Assembly: GCF_017347085.1 (NCBI RefSeq)
Contig: NZ_JADPSA010000022.1
Location: 1 to 64,000, forward strand
Reading direction: 5' to 3'
DNA length: 64,000 nt
DNA from: Nesterenkonia sp. E16_10
GTDB lineage: Bacteria > Actinomycetota > Actinomycetes > Actinomycetales > Micrococcaceae
The translations under genes were made by a program, and so were the position numbers. Below the pieces are notes generated by a model. The model was not told the origin of the DNA and searched no databases. It was given only the letters and a program-made list of their open reading frames with translations. Shown here in pieces: positions 43,536-50,301 of this stretch (positions within the stretch are counted from its first letter, which is position 1; every line of letters starts with the position of its first letter).

Positions 43536-44408
43536 ATGATTTCGCCTGCCTCCACCCTGACCCCCCGCTCTGCCGCGGCACCTGCCGAAGCCTCGAGCCC
43601 CCTGCCCGAGACGGCGTCCCCGGGTCGAGCGGACTACACCTCGCTCGACGTCGAGCTCTCTGGCGTCGGCCGGGTCTTCGGCTCGCGCACCGTGCTGCGC
43701 GATGTGAGCCTGCGGGTCACCCCCGGCGAGGTGCTCGCGATCCTGGGCTCCTCGGGCTGCGGCAAGTCCACCTTGCTGCGCGCCGTCGGTGGCCTGGACA
43801 CCGGAAACACCGGTGAGATCCTGATCAACGGTTCCCCGGTGCAGCGCTACGACGAGCGCACCGCGGTCGGATTCCAGGAGCCGCGGCTGCTGCCCTGGCG
43901 CTCGATCCACAAGAACGTCAGCCTGGGGCTGCCACGCAGCCTCTCCAAGGCCGAGGGCCGTGAGCGCGTGGACGAGCTCCTGGAGCTGGTCGGGCTGCAC
44001 GACCGAGCCGCGCTGCGACCCCGGGAGATCTCCGGGGGCATGGCGCAGCGCGCCTCACTGGCGAGGGCATTGGCCCGCCGCCCCGGCGTGCTGCTGCTCG
44101 ATGAGCCCTTCGGCGCCCTGGATGCACTCACCCGGCTGAAGATGCAGGATCTCCTGCTGGATGTGCATGCGCAGACCGGCACCACGGTGCTGCTGGTCAC
44201 CCACGACGTGGATGAGGCGCTGCAGCTCGCCGACCGGGTGCTGCTCCTGGGCCAAGACCCAGCGGATCCCGATCCTGCTGAGGGTGCCACGATCGCGCGG
44301 CTGCTCAGCGTGCCCGGGCAGCGGCCACGAGATCGCGCCTCGACCGAGCTCGCCGCCCTGCGCGGGGAGCTGTTCTCCGGTCTCGGCGTGGACTCACACA
44401 GCCGCTGA
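43536..44408 (+). CDS. ssuB: Sulfonate/nitrate/taurine-type ABC ATPase, SsuB-like
   Basis: 290 residues from the ATG at 43536. Walker A GSSGCGKST, Q-loop VGFQEPRLLPWRS, signature ISGGMAQR and Walker B VLLLDEPFGALD are typical of the SsuB/TauB/NrtD group (the PWRS after the Q-loop is diagnostic). The N-terminal 45 residues are a disordered Ala/Pro/Ser stretch. Powers the importer with the SsuA- and SsuC-like proteins downstream; controlled by its own S-box. Substrate could be sulfonates or sulfones. Confidence 0.88.
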   Translation: MISPASTLTPRSAAAPAEASSPLPETASPGRADYTSLDVELSGVGRVFGSRTVLRDVSLRVTPGEVLAILGSSGCGKSTLLRAVGGLDTGNTGEILINGSPVQRYDERTAVGFQEPRLLPWRSIHKNVSLGLPRSLSKAEGRERVDELLELVGLHDRAALRPREISGGMAQRASLARALARRPGVLLLDEPFGALDALTRLKMQDLLLDVHAQTGTTVLLVTHDVDEALQLADRVLLLGQDPADPDPAEGATIARLLSVPGQRPRDRASTELAALRGELFSGLGVDSHSR

Positions 44409-44515
44409 CCGGCACCGTCCACCCACCGATGCGCCGGGCTCAGATCTGACGCCTCACCGCTGAACCGGCCCACGACGCACCGATCCACCCCGGTGCATTC
44501 CGGTCCTCGCTCCCC

Positions 44516-44539
44516 TGCAGATTCCGTCAGGAGTCTGCG
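44516..44539 (+). terminator. Weak hairpin between ssuB and ssuA
   Basis: TGCAGATTCC-GTCA-GGAGTCTGCG forms a 10-bp stem with two G-T pairs, followed by GCCGTTTCTG. It lies in the 207-base gap before ssuA and may act as partial terminator or as an mRNA-stabilising stem that sets the ATPase to binding-protein ratio. Confidence 0.45.
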
Positions 44540-44615
44540 GCCGTTTCTGCGTGACTCTCATGACCAAACATTACTCACAGGCTGTCCATCATTGAAGAAT
44601 CGAAAGGCCCTCCCC

Positions 44616-45692
44616 ATGCCCAGCACCTCAGCTTCGCGCTCCGCACGCACTCCCCGCTCCGCCGTGAAGGCCGTCTCCGCAGCCGCCGCGCTCGCCCTGC
44701 TCGCCACCGGCTGCGGCCAGGGCGGCGAGGATGAGCAGCTGGAGACGCTGAACATCGACTTCGCCACCTACAACCCGTTGAGCCTGATCATCCTGGAGAA
44801 CGGCTGGCTGGAGGAAGAGCTCGAGGAGCTCGACGTGGACGTGCAGTGGGTGCAGTCCCAGGGGTCGAACCGCGCGAACGAGAACCTTCGGGCGGGCAAC
44901 ATCCACGTCGGCTCCACCGCCGGCTCCGCCGCGCTGCTCAACCGCGCCGTGGGCGCCGACACCCACACGATCCTGATCGAGAACCAGCCCGAGTGGTCCG
45001 CGCTGGTCACTCAGGAGGGCTCCGACATCGAGTCCGTGGAGGACCTCGAGGGAGCCTCGATCGCGGCGACCCTGGCCACCGATCCCTACTTCTTCATGGC
45101 GCGCGCCCTGCAGGAGGCCGGGCTGAGCGTGGACGACGTCGAGGTCCAGGCGCTGCAGCACGCCGATGGTCGTCAGGCGCTGGAGAACGGCGACGTGGAC
45201 GCCTGGGCGGGGCTGGATCCGATCATGGCCGGGGCCGAGGCCGAAGGCGCCGAGCTGCTCTACCGCAATGTCGATTTCAACACCTATTCGGTCATCAACG
45301 CCACCGGCGACTTCGTGGAGAACCATCCCGATGTCGCCCAGATCGTGGTCAACGTCTACGAGCAGGCTCGCGAATGGGCGAAAGAGAATCCCGAGGGCAC
45401 CGCAGAGATCCTGTCGGAGTATGCCGGGATCGAGCTGGAGATCGCCGAGGCGGTCATCACCGAGCGCACCAACTTCGAGGTGGACCCGGTGCCCGGCGAT
45501 GACGTCTACACCGCCATGGAAGCGGCGGGACCGTTCTTCGTGGAGAACGGCGACGTGGACAGCCAGGAGGCCGTGGACGAGGCGCTGGATTCGCTGTTCT
45601 ACACCGAGTTCGCGGAGAACATCGAGGCCACCGAGGCCGAGGGCACCGAGAACGCCGCAGAAGAGGCAGATATCGAGGAGGAGGACGAGTGA
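44616..45692 (+). CDS. ssuA: Sulfonate-type substrate-binding lipoprotein, SsuA-like
   Basis: 358 residues from the ATG at 44616. Signal peptide with lipobox ALLATGC. The domain follows the SsuA/NMT1 pattern: IDFATYNPLSLIILENGWLEEEL, VQSQGSNRANENLRAGNIHVGSTAGSAAL, DLEGASIAATLATDPYFFMARAL, GDVDAWAGLDP. The last 25 residues are an acidic Glu-rich tail unusual for the family. It should deliver an organosulfur compound to SsuC. Confidence 0.9.
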   Translation: MPSTSASRSARTPRSAVKAVSAAAALALLATGCGQGGEDEQLETLNIDFATYNPLSLIILENGWLEEELEELDVDVQWVQSQGSNRANENLRAGNIHVGSTAGSAALLNRAVGADTHTILIENQPEWSALVTQEGSDIESVEDLEGASIAATLATDPYFFMARALQEAGLSVDDVEVQALQHADGRQALENGDVDAWAGLDPIMAGAEAEGAELLYRNVDFNTYSVINATGDFVENHPDVAQIVVNVYEQAREWAKENPEGTAEILSEYAGIELEIAEAVITERTNFEVDPVPGDDVYTAMEAAGPFFVENGDVDSQEAVDEALDSLFYTEFAENIEATEAEGTENAAEEADIEEEDE

Positions 45693-46525
45693 GCAATATT
45701 CTCCTCACCACACCGGCGGCACCGCCCGTGGACGCAGCGACGCGTCCCACCCCGCGACGAAGCGGACGGAAGATCCCCGGCGGTGGAATGCTGCTCGGCG
45801 CGCTCGTCCCGGTGCTGCTGCTGGCGCTCTGGTGGCTGGTCACCGAGGTCACCGGCACCTTCACCGCCATCCAGCTGCCTGCCCCGCAGGCGGTGCTGAG
45901 CGCCGGCGTCGGGCTCTTCGAGTCGGGGGACCTCTTCGAGCACATGGGGATCTCGCTGCAGCGGGTGCTGATCGGCTTCGGGATCGGCGCCGGGCTGGGG
46001 CTGGCGCTGGGCTCGCTGCTCGGGCTCTCCGCCATCGCAGACAAGCTGCTGAATCCCACCGTGGGAGCCTTCCGCGCCGTGCCCTCGCTGGCCTGGGTGC
46101 CGCTGCTGCTGCTCTGGGTCGGCATCGGTGAGGATTCGAAGGTGATCTTGATCGCGATCGGCGCGTTCTTCCCGGTGTTCACCGCGATCCACTCCGCGCT
46201 GCGACACGTGGACGCCCAGCTGGTGGAGGCCGGCCGCGCCTTCGGGTTCCACGGTCTTCGACTGCTGGGCACCGTCCAGCTGCCCGCCGTGGTCCCCAGC
46301 GTGTTCTCCGGACTGCGTCTGGGTCTGGCCCAGGCCTGGCTGTTCCTGGTCGCTGCGGAGCTGCTTGCCGCCGCCGAGGGACTGGGCTTCCTGCTCACCG
46401 AGTCGCAGAACAACGGTCGCACCGACCGGTTGCTGCTGGCCATCGTGCTGCTCGCGCTGCTGGGCAAGCTCACCGACACCCTGCTCGGGGTGCTCGAGCG
46501 CAAGGCGCTGAAGACCTGGGCCTAG
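45689..46525 (+). CDS. ssuC: Sulfonate-type ABC permease, SsuC-like
   Basis: 278 residues with six membrane helices; the EAA-type loop HVDAQLVEAGRAFGFHGLRLLGTVQLPAVVPS is clear. It starts at a GTG overlapping the ssuA stop (GTGA). Completes the ssuBAC importer. A strong terminator follows. Confidence 0.9.
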   Translation: MSNILLTTPAAPPVDAATRPTPRRSGRKIPGGGMLLGALVPVLLLALWWLVTEVTGTFTAIQLPAPQAVLSAGVGLFESGDLFEHMGISLQRVLIGFGIGAGLGLALGSLLGLSAIADKLLNPTVGAFRAVPSLAWVPLLLLWVGIGEDSKVILIAIGAFFPVFTAIHSALRHVDAQLVEAGRAFGFHGLRLLGTVQLPAVVPSVFSGLRLGLAQAWLFLVAAELLAAAEGLGFLLTESQNNGRTDRLLLAIVLLALLGKLTDTLLGVLERKALKTWA

Positions 46526-46546
46526 CCGCTCCCCCCACTGACCCCT

Positions 46547-46612
46547 GACCGGGGCCTCCGCGTCCTACCCACCGTACCGACGGTGAGGCAGGAGGCGGAG
46601 GCCCCGGTCTTC
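46547..46612. terminator. Strong bidirectional terminator
   Basis: A perfect 15-base inverted repeat, GACCGGGGCCTCCGC (46547-46561) and GCGGAGGCCCCGGTC (46595-46609), encloses an inner CACCGT/ACGGTG stem. It separates the convergent ssuC and DszA-like genes and is followed by TTCT on the plus strand. Confidence 0.85.
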
Positions 46613-46665
46613 TGCGCTGAGGCCCCGGGCTCCCGCTGCGGGCCGGGGCAACCCTGAGGCCCCGG

Positions 46666-48069
46666 TCAGCTCTTGCGGCGGAGCTGGAACTGCGCGGCGT
46701 GGTGCTCGGCGGGCAGGTGGTCACCGGCGCCGAAGAGCTTATTGCGCAGCGTGCCCGGGGTGTATTCGGTCTTGTACCGGCCGAGCCTCTGCAGCTCGGG
46801 CACCACGTGCTCGACCACGTCGAGGAAGGTGCCGGGAGTGATGTGGTAGGCCAGGTTGAACCCGTCCACATCGGTCTCCTCCTGCCATTCGATGAGCCGC
46901 TGCGCGGCGGAAGGCCCGTCGCCGATGATCACCGGACCGAAGCCGCCGACGCCGACCCATTCGGCGAGCTGCCGAACGGTCCATACCTCGTCCTCGCGGC
47001 CCGAGGCCTTCTGGAAGGTCTCCACGGTGGACTGGATGGCGTTGGACTTCACGTCGCCGATGGGCTGGTCGAGATCGAACTGGCTCAGGTCGATGCCCAT
47101 CCAGCCGGACATCAGCACCAGCCCGCCCTCGGCGTCGATGTACTGGGTCAGATCGTCATATTTCGCCTGCGCGGCGGCGTCGTCCTCACCGGTGACGATG
47201 GTCTGCATCGCGAAGATCCGCACCGAGTAGGGGTCCCGTCCGGCCTCGGCCACCGAGGCGCGGATCTTGGCCACCGAGGCCTTGGCCAGCTCCTTGGTGG
47301 GCGGGTTGATGAAGACCGCCTCGGCGTGCTTGCCGGCGAAGGCGCGCCCGCGGCTGGAGGCGCCGGCCTGGTAGATCACCGGGGTGCGCTGCGGGGAGGG
47401 TTCCACCACGCCGATGCCGGGGGTCTTGAAGAACTCGCCGTGGTGCTCGATCCGGTGCACCTTGGCCGGGTCGGTGAAGACCCCGGAGGCCTTGTCGGCC
47501 AGCACGGCGTCGTCCTCCCAGGAACCTTCGAGCAGCTTATAGACGACGTCGAGGTACTCATCGGCGTGGTCGTAGCGGCGATCGTGCTCCATCTGATCGT
47601 CCTGGCCCATGTTCTGCGCGGCCGAGGGCAGGTAGCCGGTGACCACGTTCCAGCCCACCCGGCCGCCGGTGAGGTGATCCAGGGTGCCCAGCCGTCGGGA
47701 GAACGGGTAGGGGTGCTCATAGGCGGTGCCAGCGGTGATGCCGAAGCCCAGGTTCTTGGTGACCGCGGCCATCGCGGAGACCAGCAGGAACGGATCCTGC
47801 AGCGGGATCTGCGCGCCGGAGCGCAGCGCGGCCTCCGGGTTCGAGCCGAAGACGTCGTAGGGACCCAGGACATCGGCGATGAACAGGCCGTCGAAGAGCC
47901 CACGTTCCAGGATCTGCGCCACCTCGGTCCAATAGCCGATGGTGTTGTAGTCCCGGGCGCGGTCTTCAGGGTGGCGCCACAGCCCCGGGGACTGATGCAC
48001 CACGCAGTTCATGTCAAAGGCGTTGAACAGGATCTCGCGCTTGCCGGATTCGGTTCTCGGGAAGGTCAT
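46666..48069 (-). CDS. FMN-dependent monooxygenase, NtaA/SnaA/DszA family (copy 2)
   Basis: 467 residues from the ATG at 48069 with GGAG upstream. It is paralogous to the enzyme at 37034-38449 (FNAFDMNCVVHQSPGLWRHPED, GGRVGWNVVTGYLPSAAQN, DHADEYLDVVYKLLE, IYQAGASSRGRAFA). It follows a DszC-like gene by 11 bases in a second S-box-controlled operon. Predicted to oxidise an organosulfur compound with FMNH2 from the reductase encoded divergently. Confidence 0.88.
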   Translation of the reverse strand: MTFPRTESGKREILFNAFDMNCVVHQSPGLWRHPEDRARDYNTIGYWTEVAQILERGLFDGLFIADVLGPYDVFGSNPEAALRSGAQIPLQDPFLLVSAMAAVTKNLGFGITAGTAYEHPYPFSRRLGTLDHLTGGRVGWNVVTGYLPSAAQNMGQDDQMEHDRRYDHADEYLDVVYKLLEGSWEDDAVLADKASGVFTDPAKVHRIEHHGEFFKTPGIGVVEPSPQRTPVIYQAGASSRGRAFAGKHAEAVFINPPTKELAKASVAKIRASVAEAGRDPYSVRIFAMQTIVTGEDDAAAQAKYDDLTQYIDAEGGLVLMSGWMGIDLSQFDLDQPIGDVKSNAIQSTVETFQKASGREDEVWTVRQLAEWVGVGGFGPVIIGDGPSAAQRLIEWQEETDVDGFNLAYHITPGTFLDVVEHVVPELQRLGRYKTEYTPGTLRNKLFGAGDHLPAEHHAAQFQLRRKS

Positions 48070-48080
48070 TCGGTGGTCTC

Positions 48081-49358
48081 CTAGGACGTCGGGGCGGTGG
48101 TCTGGTTCAGGTTCTGCGCATCCGCGGCACCGGGCTCCCCCGCGGCATCGGGTTCGCCGACGCTCCACAGCCGGACCGGTTCGGTGCCGTTGACCCGATG
48201 GTCCCCGGCGATCCGCGCCTTATAGACCCAGGGGTTGTGGCTGGTGACGGTGCGGGCGTTGCGCCAGTGCCGGTCCAGGCTGCGGGACTGGCTGACCCCG
48301 GAGGCCCCGAGGACATCGAAGATCCTGGTGACCGCCTCCAGCACCGGACGGTGCAGCGCCACCTGGGCGCGGCCGGTGGCGAGCTCCACGGCGTTCGCGG
48401 CCTCGATCTGGGCTTCGCTGGCGCTGCCTCGTTCGGCGAAGGCGGCATCCAGGCTCGCCGCGGTGGCGAGGACCTGGGCACGCGCCAGCGCCGCCACCGC
48501 ATCGATCTCGCCGACGGCCTGCAGCAGCTGCGGGTCGGTGCGCGGGGTGCGGGTATTGGCGTGGGAGAAGGTCCGCGAGCGCTCGTGCAGCAGCGCGGCC
48601 GCGTCCCGGGCGGCGGCCTCGGCGACGCCGGCGAGCACGATCAGCAGGAAGTGCTGGTACAGCGCGGTCTGATAGGGGAACCGGTCGGCCAATCCACGCA
48701 GCTCGGCCTCCTCCACCACGGCCTCGGTCAGCCGGGCGGTGCCGGATCCGGTGGTGCGCTGCCCGAAGCCGTCCCAGTCGTCGTCGATCTCCACGCCGGG
48801 CTGATCCCGGCGCACCAGCACCGCCAGCTCTTGGCCGGCGGCGTCCCGGGCGGTGACGTCGAGCCAGTCCGCGAAGATGGCCCCCGTGGTGTAGTACTTC
48901 ACCCCGTTGACCACATGCCCATGGGCGGTCTCGCTGACCACGGTGCCGGACTGGTGGAAGCCGCCCTTGCCCGGCTCGGTCCAGGCGTTGCCGACGAGCT
49001 CTCCGGCGACCAGCCGCGCGAGCCAGCGCTGCACGAGGGGCCCGGCCTCAGGCGCGGACCCGGGTGCGGCACCTGAACGCCACAACAGGTCCTCCTGGAC
49101 CGCGAAATGGCCGCGCAGCACCTGCGGGATGTTGCTGTCCTGGGCTGCGAGCTCCCGAAGAACCTCGGTGGTCTGCACCCAGTCCAGTCCGAATCCGCCC
49201 GCCGACTCCGGCACCCGCAGCCGTCCGATGCCGCCGGCGACGAGCTCCTGGACCTCACTGCGGGCGAGTTCCCGGCTGCGCTCTCGGTCGAGTGCGGAGA
49301 GTCCGACGCGCTCGACGGCGTCGCGAAGAATCTGGGGCACAGGCAGTTGAATGTTCAT
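48081..49358 (-). CDS. Acyl-CoA-dehydrogenase-fold flavin monooxygenase, DszC/SfnC-like (copy 2)
   Basis: 425 residues from the ATG at 49358, which has GGAGG 6-7 bases upstream; the longer frame would enter the riboswitch. Segments NGVKYYTTGAIFADWLDV, DDDWDGFGQRTTGSGTA and RHWRNARTVTSHNPWVYKAR match those of copy 1 and of DszC-type enzymes. Pairs with the DszA-like gene downstream, giving the DszC-DszA combination known from sulfone degradation. Confidence 0.87.
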   Translation of the reverse strand: MNIQLPVPQILRDAVERVGLSALDRERSRELARSEVQELVAGGIGRLRVPESAGGFGLDWVQTTEVLRELAAQDSNIPQVLRGHFAVQEDLLWRSGAAPGSAPEAGPLVQRWLARLVAGELVGNAWTEPGKGGFHQSGTVVSETAHGHVVNGVKYYTTGAIFADWLDVTARDAAGQELAVLVRRDQPGVEIDDDWDGFGQRTTGSGTARLTEAVVEEAELRGLADRFPYQTALYQHFLLIVLAGVAEAAARDAAALLHERSRTFSHANTRTPRTDPQLLQAVGEIDAVAALARAQVLATAASLDAAFAERGSASEAQIEAANAVELATGRAQVALHRPVLEAVTRIFDVLGASGVSQSRSLDRHWRNARTVTSHNPWVYKARIAGDHRVNGTEPVRLWSVGEPDAAGEPGAADAQNLNQTTAPTS

Positions 49359-49363
49359 GCTTT

Positions 49364-49449
49364 CCTCCATCGATTCTGGCGGTAGCACCCGGCATGCCCG
49401 GGTTGCTGCGACGTCTGCGGGCCAGATCCCTCGGTCGCTCTGGATGGTG
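49364..49449 (-). ncRNA. S-box (SAM-I) riboswitch upstream of the second DszC/DszA-like operon
   Basis: On the minus strand: CCATCCAGAGCGACC, GAGGGATCTGGCCC, GCAGCAACCC, GGGTGCTACCGCCAGAATCGATGG. The GAGGGATCTGGCCC part is closest of the four to the textbook S-box. GCTAC replaces GCTAA. P1's GATGG is contiguous with GGAGGAAAGC-ATG, so the ribosome site is inside or next to P1. Confidence 0.9.
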
Positions 49450-49458
49450 ATGACGCTA

Positions 49459-49489
49459 AATATAGAGTGCGCAAGGACCGATTCGTCAA
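49459..49489 (-). promoter_or_regulatory. Promoter of the second DszC/DszA-like operon
   Basis: On the minus strand TTGACG (49484-49489) and TATATT (49459-49464) are 19 bases apart, the same spacing as at metN. Confidence 0.6.
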
Positions 49490-49540
49490 GTTCACATGAC
49501 GCCGCGCGTCTGAACTCTGCCGGTGCTGCACACTGACTGG

Positions 49541-49604
49541 ACTGCGTATGCCGCAGGGCATGTCATGTGGCGACTGCGTCTGCCACAGGGCATGTCATGT
49601 GGCG
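49541..49604. repeat. Two tandem 32-bp repeats with GTCATGTG cores
   Basis: Units at 49541-49572 and 49573-49604 differ at two positions. Each contains GTCATGTG (49562-49569, 49594-49601); its reverse complement CACATGAC occurs at 49493-49500 next to the divergent promoter. The array lies between the two divergent S-box operons and looks like regulator-binding sites. Confidence 0.75.
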
Positions 49605-49624
49605 TCTCACAGTGCGAACGATTC

Positions 49625-49653
49625 TTGCCGGTCGGCGGGACCACGCGTAGCGT
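49625..49653 (+). promoter_or_regulatory. Promoter of the flavin reductase-acs-metY operon
   Basis: TTGCCG (49625-49630) and TAGCGT (49648-49653) with a 17-base spacer. The riboswitch begins about 10 bases downstream. Confidence 0.65.
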
Positions 49654-49661
49654 AGTCACGT

Positions 49662-49747
49662 AACCATCCCGAGCGGCTGAGAGATCTGGCTCAGAGACGC
49701 CGCAGCAACCCGGATACGCCGGGTGCTAACGCCAGGACCGATGGAGT
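49662..49747 (+). ncRNA. S-box (SAM-I) riboswitch upstream of the flavin reductase gene
   Basis: CCATCCCGAGCGGC, GAGAGATCTGGCTC, CGCCGCAGCAACCC, GGGTGCTAACGCCAGGACCGATGG, with the consensus GCTAA. P1's GATGG overlaps GGAG, which is 9 bases before the ATG at 49756, a direct translational switch. Confidence 0.92.
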
Positions 49748-49755
49748 TGATTCGC

Positions 49756-50286
49756 ATGTCTGTTCCTGCACGCACCCTTGAGAACCCCACCGCAGCCTCC
49801 CGTGTGGATTCCTTTGCGCTGCGCCATGCCCTGGCGCAGTTCCCGCAGGGGATCGTCGCGGTCGGCGCGGAGATCGACGGGACGCCCGAGGCGATCATCG
49901 CGTCCACCTTCACCGTGGGCGTTTCGCTGGAACCGCCCCTGGTCACCCTGGCGGTGCAGCACAATTCCTCCACCTGGCCGAAGCTCGAGCGCAGCGGCGG
50001 TGAACTGGGCATCTCGGTGCTCGGCCGCGATCAGAACGGGCTGTGCCGACAGATCGCCTCGAAGGACCGCGCCAACCGCTTCACGGGGGTGGACTACCAG
50101 CTCCAGGGCTCGGCGCTGCTGCTCGAGGGCGTGCCGATGTGGCTGCGCACCCGGATCTATGACCAGGTCCGCGCCGGGGACCACGACATCATCGTGCTCG
50201 AGATCCTGGACCTGGGCTTCACCGAGGGTGCTGCCGGGCTGGTCTTCCACCAGCACGAGTTCAAGACCCTGACCTCGTTGAGCTGA
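49756..50286 (+). CDS. Flavin reductase, FMN-binding split-barrel (DszD/SnaC-like)
   Basis: 176 residues. The split-barrel domain shows FALRHALAQFPQGIVAVGA, ASTFTVGVSLEPPLVTLAV and a C-terminal FHQHEFKTL, the pattern of NAD(P)H:flavin reductases that feed two-component monooxygenases (DszD, HpaC). It is the only flavin reductase in the island, so it probably supplies FMNH2 to both DszA/DszC-like pairs. First gene after the fourth S-box. Confidence 0.9.
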   Translation: MSVPARTLENPTAASRVDSFALRHALAQFPQGIVAVGAEIDGTPEAIIASTFTVGVSLEPPLVTLAVQHNSSTWPKLERSGGELGISVLGRDQNGLCRQIASKDRANRFTGVDYQLQGSALLLEGVPMWLRTRIYDQVRAGDHDIIVLEILDLGFTEGAAGLVFHQHEFKTLTSLS

Positions 50287-50301
50287 CCCGAAGGACCCTT
50301 C

